This document shows positions 41,531-50,190 of a stretch of 64,000 bases of DNA, piece after piece. The DNA is from JBBDMC01 sp963775235 (GTDB lineage: Bacteria > Pseudomonadota > Alphaproteobacteria > Rhizobiales > Kaistiaceae), in contig CAVZHY010000002.1 of assembly GCA_963775235.1 (NCBI GenBank), positions 1,034,190-1,098,189 on the forward strand, given 5' to 3'. Under the pieces are notes generated by a model. That model had not been told where the DNA came from, made no database searches, and was given only the letters and a program-made list of their open reading frames with translations. Position 1 is the first letter of the stretch. Each line of letters starts with the position of its first letter. Made by a program: the position numbers and the translations under genes.

Positions 41531-42840
41531 GGGTCTGTCAGGATTTCCGTGTAAGGGCCGGGTTTGTCATGCGAGCCTGAACCGGCCTTCGAAGATGATG
41601 GCGAGTTGGGCCTTGGCCATCACCCATTCACGAGCCGGCATCTTCCACTCCTTCTGGGTCAGGCTCAAGACCAGGAAGAGCAGCTTCAACGCCGCCTCGT
41701 CGGTCGGGAAGTGGCCGCGAGCTCGAACCGCCCGGCGCAATTTGGCGTTCAAAGCCTCTATGGCATTGGTCGTGTAGATCATCCGACGGACGTCATCGGG
41801 GAAGGCAAAGAAGGGAATGACCTCGGTCCAGTTCCGCCGCCAGGATTGGGCGATCGCCGGGTATTTGCGGCCCCATGGCCCCTCGGCAAAGGCCTCCAGG
41901 GCGGCGCTGCCGGCATCGGCGTTCTTGGCCCGGTAGATTCCCTTCAGAGCCGCGGCAACCGCCTTGCGGTCCTTGTAGGAGACGAACTCCAGCGAATGGC
42001 GCAGCAGATGGACGATGCAGGTCTGAACCTGGGTCTGCGGGAAGACGGCGGTGATCGCTTCCGGGAAGCCCTTCAGCCCGTCGACAATGGCGATCAGCAC
42101 GTCCTCGACGCCGCGGTCCTTGAGCTCGTTCATGACCCGCAGCCAGAACTTGGCGCCCTCGCTCTGCTCGATCCACAGGCCGAGAATCTCCTTGGTTCCG
42201 TCGGGGCGCACGCCGAGAGCGACATAGACGGCCTTGTTGCGGACCGTGCCTTCGTCGCGCACCTTGATGCGGATGGCGTCGAAGAAGACCAGGGCATAGA
42301 GCGGCTCGAGCGGCCGGTTCTGCCATTCGGCGATCTCGTCCAGCACGGCGTCGGTGACGGCGCTGACCAGGTCGGGGGAGACGTCGATCCCGTAGAGATC
42401 GCGCAGATGCCCCTGAATCTCCCGCACGCTCATGCCGCGGCCGTACATCGAGATGATCTTGTCGTCGAACCCGGGGAAGCGCCGCTGATATTTGGCGATC
42501 AGTTGCGGGTCGAAGGTCGACCGCCGATCACGCGGCACCTCGATCTCGATCTTGCCGGTGTCGGTCAGGACCGTCTTCCTGCCATAGCCGTTGCGGCTGT
42601 TCCCATCGTCCTCGCCGGCGTCGAGATGATGGTCCATCTCGGCGTTCAGCGCCCGCTCGGCCAGCGCCTTCTTCAATTCGTCGAGCAGCCCGTCCTTGTC
42701 GAATGCCGTCTTGCGCATCTGCCCCGGCCAGTAGCTGATCAAGAAGCGCATCCGGGATCGTCGGGTTGTTTGCGTCGTGCCATGCGATGTCTCCTTCGCT
42801 CTCATCGTCATGGCCCTCACACGAAATTTCCGACAGTCCC
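41531..42840 (-). mobile_element. IS256-family insertion sequence
   Basis: About 1310 bp, bounded by imperfect inverted repeats of ~29 bp: gggtctgtcaggatttccgt at 41531 onward and the complement of gggactgtcggaaatttcgt ending at 42840 (roughly 23 of 29 match). It holds one minus-strand transposase gene and is inserted inside a DUF1488 gene. Confidence 0.85.
41567..42783 (-). pseudogene. IS256 transposase with N-terminal frameshifts
   Basis: Most of the protein is intact from KTAFDKDGLLDELKKALAER to the end. It has ALVFFDAIRIKVRDEG (first Asp), LIAIVDGLKGFPEAI (second Asp) and YTTNAIEALNAKLRRAVRAR (Glu). The family's N-terminal stretch (MARRKQP, IPDALLDQLLAGADAQ) is visible but in two other frames, with single extra G bases near 42755 and 42710. 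A longer artificial frame runs to 42916. Transposition may be impaired, unless translation starts internally. Confidence 0.75.
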
Positions 42841-42988
42841 GAGAGAGTTGCGAGGAAGGCGTACGCCCACGACCGAAGAAGCTTCTACGTCCTCGGCCCG
42901 GAAAGTCTCTGACCACGCGGGTTCAATCGCGGACTGCCCCACCACTCCATCTAACCTATTGAATTTGCAGTAGAATGCAAGTCCGCGG

Positions 42989-43195
42989 GCGCCCCCTAGG
43001 GGACCACGCAAGAGCTGATTTGTCAGCTAGTTATCCGCCCGTGGGACACTCAACCTTTCCATCGTGCTCTGCGCTTTCTCTGCCAAGTGTCCCACCAGCC
43101 CCAACCTTGGGCCAATAACGCGCACCGCTCAGTCCGGGTCTGCTCTTGAACGATGAGGCGATCGTAGGCGAAGAACGCACGCCCTTTGAGGGCAC
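42989..43195. repeat. ~205-bp direct repeat, copy B, starting at att-like core
   Basis: It starts gcgccccctaggggaccacg and matches copy A at 39031-39240 with scattered substitutions. The minus-strand reading FFAYDRLIVQEQTRTER is kept in both. The 3.9-kb segment between the copies is therefore flanked like an inserted or duplicated block. Confidence 0.75.
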
Positions 43196-43620
43196 CGACG
43201 CCGCAAATCTGCTCGTCTGTTTCACTGGTTTGCGACCGGCCACGATCACGCTCGCCCAAACGCGGTGCCTGGGACGCAAATCCAGCCTCGATCGTCATCG
43301 CCCGGCGTGGTCCGCGACCGCCGAAGCGACCAACCCAGCTGCGCCAACGATGTCCATCAGCGCGCTCGCCCCCAGCGGCGCACATCCGGCGCCCCACGTG
43401 CGGCGGCGAAATCGCCATAAACTACCCGCTGCCGCGACACGTACCCTTCCCGCGATTTCCTCCCTTGGAGGTTTTCGAACGCCGGCAACCAGCCGTGGAA
43501 TTCGCGGCACCGTTCGTCACCGGCCGGCATCCGAAAACCTTCACAGGAGGGGCCTTGCAACGGCGTGCCTCGAGTGCCTTATAGTTCAATAATTCGTCTC
43601 AACAGGGCAAGTGCGACAGC
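43196..43620. other. Gene-free stretch
   Basis: No convincing gene on either strand. Several long overlapping frames exist because of high GC, but they are Arg/Pro/Ser-rich and lack recognisable motifs. Confidence 0.4.
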
Positions 43621-44378
43621 TTAAGTCCGATTAACGGCTCGAAGCTTGCGAGTAGCTGTTTGAACGTGCTCATCAACCGTTCGCTTGGTTATACCCAGGA
43701 TTTCGCCGATCTCCCAAGCCGACTTGCCCCGTGCCACCCACGTGAGCACCTCGCGCTCCCGCGGGGTGAGAATGTGCTGCGGAGGCGCATCGATCGTCTC
43801 GACGATTTCGGGGGTGCCCTCCTGAACCGCAATCGTGAAGAAGTGGTGTGCGCCGCACCCAACATTTCGCCAGCGCTGCTTCCATCCAGCGGAAAACTGC
43901 ACACGATGACGATGCGCTGCCCAGCAATAGTATCGTCGAGGGCGTGCTCGAACGCCTCAAATTCCTTCTTGCTTCGCTTCTGGATCCATGCCGGACCGCC
44001 GTTTAACCGCAGACCGGAGAGGCCCTTGGCTAAAGCCTTCGCATTCCGATCCCGCAAAACGTCCATCACCCTGGGAATTTCGAAATGCCCGCATGACAGA
44101 AACCAGTCCTCGTGTGACATAATTTCAATCCTGCCGGCGGCAACCTGCTCGTCTGCATCCGGGATCGTTTGCCTCAGCCAGTTCCGGGCCTCGTTCATCG
44201 TCAAATCGCCCGCCGTCAACGTCCACAGACAAAACTCGTTGCGCTCAAGCCCGGTCCGGAAGTATGCGGCCAAAGTCTCGAGGAAATCCCGCCTTGTCTC
44301 ATAGAACAGACAGAAGTGTGTGCCCCAAGGCATGTCGCCGACGAGGCTTATGCCGGTGTTTGTCACCGCGGGTTCCAT
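43621..44378 (-). pseudogene. MEDS-LuxR regulator, frameshifted
   Basis: The N-terminal MEDS sensory domain reads MPWGTHFCLFYETRRDFLET, NEFCLWTLTAGDLTMNEA and RIEIMSHEDWFLSCG. It continues through IVIVCSFPLDGSSAGEMLG. A shift near 43860 moves the rest to another frame: HHFFTIAVQEGTPEIVET, then the LuxR helix-turn-helix LTPREREVLTWVARGKS and ILGITKRTVDEHVQTA. The join agrees with intact MEDS-LuxR proteins, which sense signals and regulate transcription. I used the ATG at 44378. The break should separate sensor from DNA-binding domain. Confidence 0.75.
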
Positions 44379-44442
44379 ACAGACCTCTTCAGTTGGCTCG
44401 ATGGCAACCGAGGCTGTCGACGGAAGTCTCGGAGCCAGTGCT

Positions 44443-44499
44443 CCGGGGACACCGTCAACAATCACAATGTACAGCCGGGAACCATTGCCCGACATTCGT
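44443..44499. repeat. 57-bp repeat, copy 1
   Basis: ggacaccgtcaacaatcaca begins a 57-bp stretch ending gacattcgt. A copy with about nine mismatches lies at 44833-44889. This copy precedes the small gene at 44575 and overlaps the 5' region of the MEDS-LuxR gene. Confidence 0.65.
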
Positions 44500-44574
44500 T
44501 AGTCCGATGAGGCCGAGGGACAGCAGTCGGTCCCTTGGTGAGCCTCGACCTCTGCGGCGACTACTGTCGAAAAA

Positions 44575-44763
44575 ATGTCCGACATTCGAGATGCACGGTG
44601 CCCCGACGATGTGGAGGCACTCATGCGCGTGATCGACTACGCAAAAACCGTAGCGATGGAACGGCAGGAGTACCTTACGGCATATTTTCTCGAAATGGCA
44701 TTGCTGAGCATGAGTTTGCCGGAGGTGGACAGAAGAACGCCCCACCCGGTCCGGGCGTCATGA
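44575..44763 (+). CDS. Small helical protein, 62 aa
   Basis: It starts MSDIRDARCPDDVEALMRVI and continues YAKTVAMERQEYLTAYFLEM, ALLSMSL. This helical pattern resembles the small protein at 35035-35292 and other short alphaproteobacterial proteins. No function is known. It lies between the two 57-bp repeats. Confidence 0.55.
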   Translation: MSDIRDARCPDDVEALMRVIDYAKTVAMERQEYLTAYFLEMALLSMSLPEVDRRTPHPVRAS

Positions 44764-44832
44764 TCGCCTGGTAGTCCCTCACGCATTTGTTCCCGAGCTC
44801 AGACCGGCAACGAAGGACGTTTGAGATGGTGT

Positions 44833-44889
44833 TCCCGGGACACCGTCAACAGTCACAATATACAGCCGCGACCATAGTCCGACATTCGT
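44833..44889. repeat. 57-bp repeat, copy 2
   Basis: ggacaccgtcaacagtcaca begins a diverged copy of 44443-44499, ending gacattcgt 28 bp before the PAS-GGDEF-EAL start. Sharing upstream sequence with the small gene suggests a duplicated promoter or leader segment. Confidence 0.65.
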
Positions 44890-44917
44890 CGCCCCACCAG
44901 GCGCCGGACAGCCGTTG

Positions 44918-46624
44918 ATGCCACTCAAATTCTCGAGTCCTCTATCGTATGCGGCGATTGTCGACGCGCTGACTAGCGTTCTCGATCTGATCGAGAACCC
45001 GGTTCTGGTGAAAGACAGGCAGCATCAATTCGTGCTCATCAACCAAGCGGCTTGTGACCTGCTCGGACGCGGCCGGCAGGAGGTCATTGGACGAACCGAC
45101 CACGACATCCTGCCATCAGAGCAGGCCGACGCGTACGTCGCCAACGATCGGCTGGTATTCGAGACCGGGCGTTCCAATCAGAACGAAGAACTTCTGACTG
45201 ACCGCGCTGGAAATCTTCGCAACCTCGTGACCCGGAAGAGCCTGCTCCGCCTTGCGGCCGAGGACCTCGTTTTCGTTTGCATCCGGGACATCACCGAGTT
45301 TCGACGCGCTGAAGCACAAGTCCTCCACGGCACGGCGCATGACGGGATGACGGGGCTCACCAATGCAGTCCAGTTCCGGCACGAGTTGACACAGCTTCTT
45401 TCTCACACGCGGCCCGAAGGAGAGAAGACGGCGCTGTTCTTGGTCGACCTGGATCGATTCAGGAACCTCAACTACGCTCTCGGCCGTAGCGCCGGCGACA
45501 ATCTGCTTGTTCAATTTTCGCAGTTTCTCTCCAGGATTGTGCAACCCGGGGATCTGCTTGCGCGCGTCGGCGGGGATGAATTTGCTTTAGCTCATTCGCG
45601 TCCAGGACAGCCGAATGCTGCTAAAGCCGTCGCTGCCGCGATTCTTAAGCGGCTCGAAGCGCCGCTAATCCTTGGTACACGACAAATGCATCTTTCGGCC
45701 ACCATAGGGATTGCGGTGGCCGGTCCCGGCGATGATTGCGAGGCGCTGCTTCGCCGCGCCGAACTTGCGCTCAGGCAGGCCAAGCGCGCGGGGGGCAACC
45801 GGCAAAGCTTCTTCGAGCCCGGCATGGGACCACGAAAAGCATCAGGACCCTATCTCGAAGATGATCTGAGAGTGGCCCTCGCGGAGGAGCAATTCTCTGT
45901 CATGTATCAGCCGATAGTCCAGGTTTCCGATCTGGAAATTTTGGGCTACGAGGCCCTCATACGCTGGGCGCATCCGGTGCTTGGGCAAATCGGGCCGTCC
46001 TTCTTCATTCCACTTGCGGAATCCGAAGGCTTCATTGTCGCGATTGGCGAGTGGGTGTTACGCAAAGCGTGCGCTCAAGCATCGCTCACTTCTCAGCGAC
46101 TGACCGTTTCTGTCAACGTTTCTCCAATCCAGTTCACGCGAAGCGACCTCGTCACTTTGGTGCGTTCGATCCTTAAAGAGACCGGCATCGATCCAACGCG
46201 CGTCGAACTCGAGATCACTGAGACTGCGGTGATCGGAGACGTCGAACTGGCCCGCCGCATCTTCGCAGATCTCCACGAGATCGGTGTGCGGGTCGTACTC
46301 GACGATTTCGGGGCGGGCTATTCTTCGCTGGAGGTGCTGAAGACGTTGCCGTTCGACAAGCTCAAGATCGACCGCAGCCTCCTTCGGGATGTTGGTCACA
46401 CTGAGCAGGCCGATGCGATCATCGGGGCGGTTCTGCGCATGAGCCGTGCGCTGGGCCTTCAAGTCGTTGCCGAGGGCGTTGAGACGGTGGAGCAACTCGC
46501 CCTGCTACGCCGCGAGAACTGTGCGGCGCTCCAGGGATTTCTGTTTGGCCACCCGGTTGAAAATCCATTTTCGCCAACCCGGCGCGTCCTGATCCACGTA
46601 TCGGGCAATCCGGGACAGAATTGA
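44918..46624 (+). CDS. PAS-GGDEF-EAL cyclic-di-GMP protein
   Basis: A 568-residue cytoplasmic protein. A PAS domain covers residues ~10-130 (LDLIENPVLVKDRQHQFVLI and TDHDILPSEQADAYV). The GGDEF domain has LVDLDRFRNLNYALGRSAGD and an intact LARVGGDEFALAHS. The EAL domain has LGYEALIRWAHPVLG, VSVNVSPIQF, VELEITETAV, LDDFGAGYSSLEVL, FDKLKIDRSL and VAEGVET. All main catalytic residues of both domains are present, so it could both make and degrade cyclic di-GMP. No transmembrane segment. It is transcribed alone. Confidence 0.92.
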   Translation: MPLKFSSPLSYAAIVDALTSVLDLIENPVLVKDRQHQFVLINQAACDLLGRGRQEVIGRTDHDILPSEQADAYVANDRLVFETGRSNQNEELLTDRAGNLRNLVTRKSLLRLAAEDLVFVCIRDITEFRRAEAQVLHGTAHDGMTGLTNAVQFRHELTQLLSHTRPEGEKTALFLVDLDRFRNLNYALGRSAGDNLLVQFSQFLSRIVQPGDLLARVGGDEFALAHSRPGQPNAAKAVAAAILKRLEAPLILGTRQMHLSATIGIAVAGPGDDCEALLRRAELALRQAKRAGGNRQSFFEPGMGPRKASGPYLEDDLRVALAEEQFSVMYQPIVQVSDLEILGYEALIRWAHPVLGQIGPSFFIPLAESEGFIVAIGEWVLRKACAQASLTSQRLTVSVNVSPIQFTRSDLVTLVRSILKETGIDPTRVELEITETAVIGDVELARRIFADLHEIGVRVVLDDFGAGYSSLEVLKTLPFDKLKIDRSLLRDVGHTEQADAIIGAVLRMSRALGLQVVAEGVETVEQLALLRRENCAALQGFLFGHPVENPFSPTRRVLIHVSGNPGQN

Positions 46625-46869
46625 AGGCAATTGGCGACATCCAGCATCGGCCACGGCAGCGCCCCTTTCTTCGGCGGTCAGGACCATCCAAGGTCCGCCT
46701 TCTACCGGCCGATCCGCTCCGCCACGACGTCGATACCGATCTGTTTTGACCAGCGGGCTCGGCGCGCAGGTACCACAACGATGTTCGCGGCATGGCTGTC
46801 TATGAGGTCGGCGTCGCCTCCTTCGCTCGGCACATTCGGTATCTAGGCGGTGAGATTTGGTGGTTGAAA

Positions 46870-47097
46870 ATGGAACGGGCAGCTTCGCCTTCGCGGCTTC
46901 TCCCTGAATTCGACGACTTTCTGTTCGCGTCGATCGGCGAGGAACCAAGCGGGATGCTGCTTAGCGTGGTCTCGGCGCTGGCAAGACTCGATGTCGACCC
47001 GTGGCAGGAGGCTGCCAAGTTGGCCCGCTTGCCCGTCGAGGCAGCGACCCAGAGACTCGCCTCGTTGATTGCCACCCTTCCCGAGGGGACCCAATGA
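46870..47097 (+). CDS. Small conserved protein, 75 aa
   Basis: MERAASPSRLLPEFDDFLFA is followed by IGEEPSGMLLSVVSALARLD and DPWQEAAKLARLPVEAATQR. This small helical family is common in Rhizobiales and Rhodospirillales; its role is unknown. I used the ATG at 46870 because conservation starts there. Its stop overlaps the next start (ATGA), so the two genes are coupled. Confidence 0.7.
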   Translation: MERAASPSRLLPEFDDFLFASIGEEPSGMLLSVVSALARLDVDPWQEAAKLARLPVEAATQRLASLIATLPEGTQ

Positions 47098-47702
47098 CAA
47101 TCGCCAAGCGCCTGATCGGGCTCTTGCCTCGTCCAGCCAACTTTCCCGCCCCGACGCCAAAGTCCTTGCCCGGCATCGACATCGCCCAAAAATCCCCTGC
47201 CCTGGTTTACGTGCTTCTTGTCGTGTTCGTGCTGAGCGCCCAATTGTTCGCGGCGAGCCACCAACCGCCGGCGCAAGTCGGTGACGGGGAATCCTCCTTC
47301 GTCCACCACCCTTTCGCCCAACACGCAAGCCGCGCCGGCCCAACGGTGAAGATCGATCGGACAAGGCTGAAGGGGATATCAGTCCGACCAAAAGACGCAG
47401 TCGAATTTGAATGGGCGCGCCGACCGGAGCAGATGGGACAACAGGCTCGCCCTCGCCCGCAGGCGGCCGGTCCAGCCTTTTCCGCGCGCCGGCGGGGGGC
47501 GACAGCTCTCTCTGAGCAAGTAATTGGGCGAGCGGCCCATCACCATTGGCGCCATGTTTCGGTCATCCGCCTGCTGCGGTTTACGCGCACCTTCATACTG
47601 GCGGCTTACCGCTGTGGCGATGATCTCGTCAAACGCCCCTTCATGCCGAAGAGCTTGAGTTCGCCCATGGTTGCCGTCGTCTGGTGCCGGCTCAGTCGAT
47701 GA
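47094..47702 (+). CDS. Small membrane protein with unreliable 3' part
   Basis: The first ~75 residues look real: MTIAKRLIGLLPRPANFPAP, then a membrane segment SPALVYVLLVVFVLSAQLFA. It is coupled to the preceding gene. From about residue 125 on the sequence becomes Arg-rich. The last ~140 bp overlap an IS21 IstB remnant on the opposite strand, so the native end has probably been lost. Confidence 0.45.
   Translation: MTIAKRLIGLLPRPANFPAPTPKSLPGIDIAQKSPALVYVLLVVFVLSAQLFAASHQPPAQVGDGESSFVHHPFAQHASRAGPTVKIDRTRLKGISVRPKDAVEFEWARRPEQMGQQARPRPQAAGPAFSARRRGATALSEQVIGRAAHHHWRHVSVIRLLRFTRTFILAAYRCGDDLVKRPFMPKSLSSPMVAVVWCRLSR
47560..47700 (-). pseudogene. IS21 IstB N-terminal remnant
   Basis: On the minus strand, MGELKLFGMK in one frame and AFDEIIATAVSRQ in another match the opening of the IS21-family ATPase IstB. 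Only ~45 residues survive and they are frameshifted. No inverted repeats were seen. Confidence 0.6.
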
Positions 47703-47860
47703 CGTGGACGGTACCCACGCCCGGGATCGATCGTCCGCAACTGCGGATGCCCGATGCCGCACTCGGCGAGATGATTGATTGGGATCAAAGCAAACCGGCG
47801 CATCCGGCCTATGGGTTCGCTATAGCCCACCTCCTTTTCACGGGCTTGATGGAGGAAGAA

Positions 47861-48037
47861 ATGATCGACAAGGATCGGATCGTCGGATCAGTGAAGGTAG
47901 TCGGAGGCAAGGTTAAGGAGGCCGTCGGCAAGGCACTCGGTGACGCCAAGTTGGAGGCAAAGGGCAAGGCCGACAAGATCGAGGGCAAGGCTCAGAATGC
48001 CGTCGGCGGCCTCAAAGACACGCTCAAAGGCAAATGA
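47861..48037 (+). CDS. CsbD-family stress protein
   Basis: A 58-residue CsbD-like protein: MIDKDRIVGSVKVVGGKVKE, AVGKALGDAKLEAKGKADK and AQNAVGGLKDTLKGK. I used the ATG at 47861 because an ideal ggaggaag site lies just upstream; an in-frame ATG at 47849 is less likely. CsbD proteins are abundant under general stress, of unknown mechanism. It opens a run of tiny stress/envelope genes. Confidence 0.88.
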   Translation: MIDKDRIVGSVKVVGGKVKEAVGKALGDAKLEAKGKADKIEGKAQNAVGGLKDTLKGK

Positions 48038-48050
48038 GGCGGTCACCCCT

Positions 48051-48197
48051 GTGGATCGTACCGGTCTCTACCTAATCATCGGCATGCTGGTCGTCGTCAT
48101 GGGGGTGGTCGGCTACCTGTACTATCAGGAGCGTCAGAAAACCGCGGGCGTCGACATCAGCGTCGGCCAGAGCGGCATCTCCATCGAGACGAAGTAG
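48051..48197 (+). CDS. Tiny membrane protein, 48 aa
   Basis: It starts from a GTG at 48051, 13 bp after the csbD stop. A single membrane segment (LYLIIGMLVVVMGVVGYLYY) is followed by a short tail GVDISVGQSGISIETK. Similar one-span proteins with this tail are frequent beside stress genes in Alphaproteobacteria. No function known. Confidence 0.6.
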   Translation: MDRTGLYLIIGMLVVVMGVVGYLYYQERQKTAGVDISVGQSGISIETK

Positions 48198-48287
48198 GTC
48201 AGCCGAGCTTTCCTCGTGGGCCGCCCTAACGACGACCTGCGAGGAGACTCAAATGTTCGATGAGTTCCAGCCAACAGGAGATAGGAC

Positions 48288-48452
48288 ATGTCCATCGGGC
48301 TCATACTTATCATCGTTCTCATAGTCTTGTTGCTTGGCGGCTTCAGCGGCCGCTTCGGCGGCTACGGCTACGGCTTTGGTCACGGCGGCGTCGGCGTCAT
48401 CGGTGTCATTCTGATCATATTCGTCGTCCTGGTTCTGATGGGTCGGCTTTGA
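48288..48452 (+). CDS. DUF3309-family small membrane protein
   Basis: A 54-residue protein: MSIGLILIIVLIVLLLGGFS, GRFGGYGYGFGHGGVGVIG, then VILIIFVVLVLMGRL. The two hydrophobic spans around a Gly/Tyr-rich turn are typical of DUF3309. A caggagata site precedes the ATG at 48288. Members are found in stress-related gene sets; the function is unknown. Confidence 0.8.
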   Translation: MSIGLILIIVLIVLLLGGFSGRFGGYGYGFGHGGVGVIGVILIIFVVLVLMGRL

Positions 48453-48543
48453 TTTTACTTTCGGAACATCGAACGCTCTCGCTTGAAGTCGCGGCGTTTT
48501 GCTCAAGCCATCAGCGGGAGGGCCCAACGAATGAGGTGTCGTC

Positions 48544-48936
48544 ATGAAAGGCTTTGTGCAAGACATCGAGGATCTCGTTGTCAAGAATATTCAGTTTCGC
48601 CAGGTGCTTTACACGGCAAAGCACTGCCAGCTCGTGGTGATGTCCCTAAAGCCCAAGGAAGAGATCGGGGCAGAAGTCCACAGGCTCGACCAATTCTTCC
48701 GAGTGGAAAAGGGGAGTGGTGAGGCGATTGTTGATGGCGCTCGAACCGCGATCCGAGCGGGATTTGCGATCGTGGTGCCAGCCGGCGCCAAACACAACAT
48801 CATCAATACCGGCAGTGTTCCACTGAAGCTTTATACGCTCTATGCACCGCCAAATCATCGCGACGGTGTCGTTCACCATACCCGCGCCGACGCGGAGGCC
48901 GATAACGAACACTTCGACGGCAAGACGACGGAATAG
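48544..48936 (+). CDS. Cupin-domain protein
   Basis: A 130-residue single-cupin protein. Motif 1 is EIGAEVHRLDQFFRVEKGSG and motif 2 is VVPAGAKHNIINTGSVPLKL. The metal-binding His/Glu of motif 1 appear reduced to His only (EVHRLDQF). It resembles the small mannose-6-phosphate-isomerase-like cupins found in stress operons. A substrate cannot be inferred. Confidence 0.85.
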   Translation: MKGFVQDIEDLVVKNIQFRQVLYTAKHCQLVVMSLKPKEEIGAEVHRLDQFFRVEKGSGEAIVDGARTAIRAGFAIVVPAGAKHNIINTGSVPLKLYTLYAPPNHRDGVVHHTRADAEADNEHFDGKTTE

Positions 48937-49078
48937 TTGCCCGCGACTGCGCCTATGAGACATATTTTGCGAGGTTTCAGAACGAAGGGTCTATGGCCTC
49001 GGCCGGACCAATTGCGTTGGACCAATCCCGGTGACAAAATCCAGAGCTACAATGCGACTGACATTATTCGGTGGAGAA

Positions 49079-49207
49079 ATGGAACTGATGGCCAGTAGCG
49101 GACCTCGCGTCAACATCATTTTGGCCGTTGTTATTATCGTCGCCGTTGGCGCGCTTTGGGTCTTGTTTGCGAAGGGTCACTTGCCGTTTGATATACGGGC
49201 GCAATAA
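49079..49207 (+). CDS. Tiny single-span membrane protein, 42 aa
   Basis: MELMASSGPRVNIILAVVII is followed by VAVGALWVLFAKGHLPFDIR. A ggagaa site lies just upstream of the ATG at 49079; a second ATG at 49088 is possible. It has one clear membrane span. Position and shape fit the tiny membrane proteins of this cluster. Confidence 0.5.
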   Translation: MELMASSGPRVNIILAVVIIVAVGALWVLFAKGHLPFDIRAQ

Positions 49208-49527
49208 AGAAATGCTGGCCGGCGGTGCCGCAATTGTCCAGGCGGGCTTGGATCGACTTCAGTGCGCGACGCGGGCTGGCGGAATATTCGAACGCGGCTC
49301 GCGAGCAAGTGCGTGAGGTGCATCACTAGTTTCTCGCGAGCGCCGACGGCATCAGTTTGATCCCGCAACAGCCGCGCCGTCTCGGCATTGATGGCAAGCC
49401 GCACGCCGTTACGACGAAGGCGCAGCCTATCGCGGTCCCCGAGAGCGTTGCGGTGTGAACCGGCAAAGGCCCGAAAGAGATCCATGGGTTCCGCGCCTCG
49501 ACAGTGGACCGAACAGCGTCAAGATGG
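49208..49527. other. Stretch without a confident gene
   Basis: A minus-strand frame at 49177-49485 contains RLRRNGVRLAINAETARLLR and could be part of a small protein, but I cannot support it further. Otherwise no gene is seen. Confidence 0.35.
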
Positions 49528-49962
49528 CTACCCTGCCGGCCGGTTGTTCTCAACCGCATGGGCCGGGCGCGATACGTGAATGGTTCCGATGATGCGATCA
49601 GACAGGACGGGCGAGCCAACGACCCCCTGGGCCGTCGACCTTAACCCCAAGCCAAACGCGCCGTGATGTCGGCTCACTCTCATTCTGCTTTTCGTTTTTT
49701 CAATGGTGAATTGCTTCAGCTGCGGTCGCACAGTTGTCTCCTCCCAAAATGATTCGCACGTTGTTTCGGTCATCGGCGAGTTAAGCAAAGCCGGATCGGT
49801 TCCCACCGGGATGCCGGCTTTCCTCACGCGCGCCACCATGTTGCCGAGATCCTCGGTGGTCACACCATCGACTGGCATGGCTTGCCGGATGTCATCAATT
49901 GTCGGGCGGCCACGCCGCCAGGCCAGCTGCATTACGCGATCAAACGCTGTGCTCAAGATCAT
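49528..49962 (-). CDS. Sigma-70 region 1.1-like small protein
   Basis: The N-terminal ~65 residues (VMQLAWRRGRPTIDDIRQAM, then TTEDLGNMVARVRKAGIPVG) match the helical region 1.1 of sigma-70 factors. Short stand-alone proteins with this domain occur in Alphaproteobacteria. The rest of the open frame has no clear match and may be partly non-native. A role in transcription control is plausible but not shown. Confidence 0.55.
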   Translation of the reverse strand: MILSTAFDRVMQLAWRRGRPTIDDIRQAMPVDGVTTEDLGNMVARVRKAGIPVGTDPALLNSPMTETTCESFWEETTVRPQLKQFTIEKTKSRMRVSRHHGAFGLGLRSTAQGVVGSPVLSDRIIGTIHVSRPAHAVENNRPAG

Positions 49963-50190
49963 TGACGTGCCTGCCTCGAATTAGAGCATTCGTCGATTGA
50001 CGGAGAATTGCTTGTGGCCGCGTACGTGAGAATGAGTTGTCCCGCCACGAGCCCGTCGACTTGCCTTGCGTCCGCGACTTTCCACAGCAACTTCATCGCT
50101 TTGCTCATCAACTTCGTCATCACCTGGCTTTGTCCCAGGAGACCGGCAGCGGCGCGGTCAGGACGCCACCTAACATCGGTGGCTCGGGGC

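Larger units (their letters stand above)
41344..42910 (+). pseudogene. DUF1488-family gene interrupted by IS256
   Basis: The 5' part reads VLSFPNQSRTYDPAADRVRF, WGHDGALEITFF and AEVLAAFDEGWS, typical of DUF1488, starting at a GTG with an aggagag ribosome site 5 bp upstream. The insertion sequence follows. On its far side the same protein resumes with RVARKAYAHDRRSFYVLGPE and SL before TGA at 42908. Removing 41531-42840 gives a protein of normal length (about 85 residues). No clear target duplication could be read. Confidence 0.75.

Noticed and set aside
41564..42973. 469-residue plus-strand frame over IS256
   Set aside because: It is antisense to a clear transposase and has no family features.
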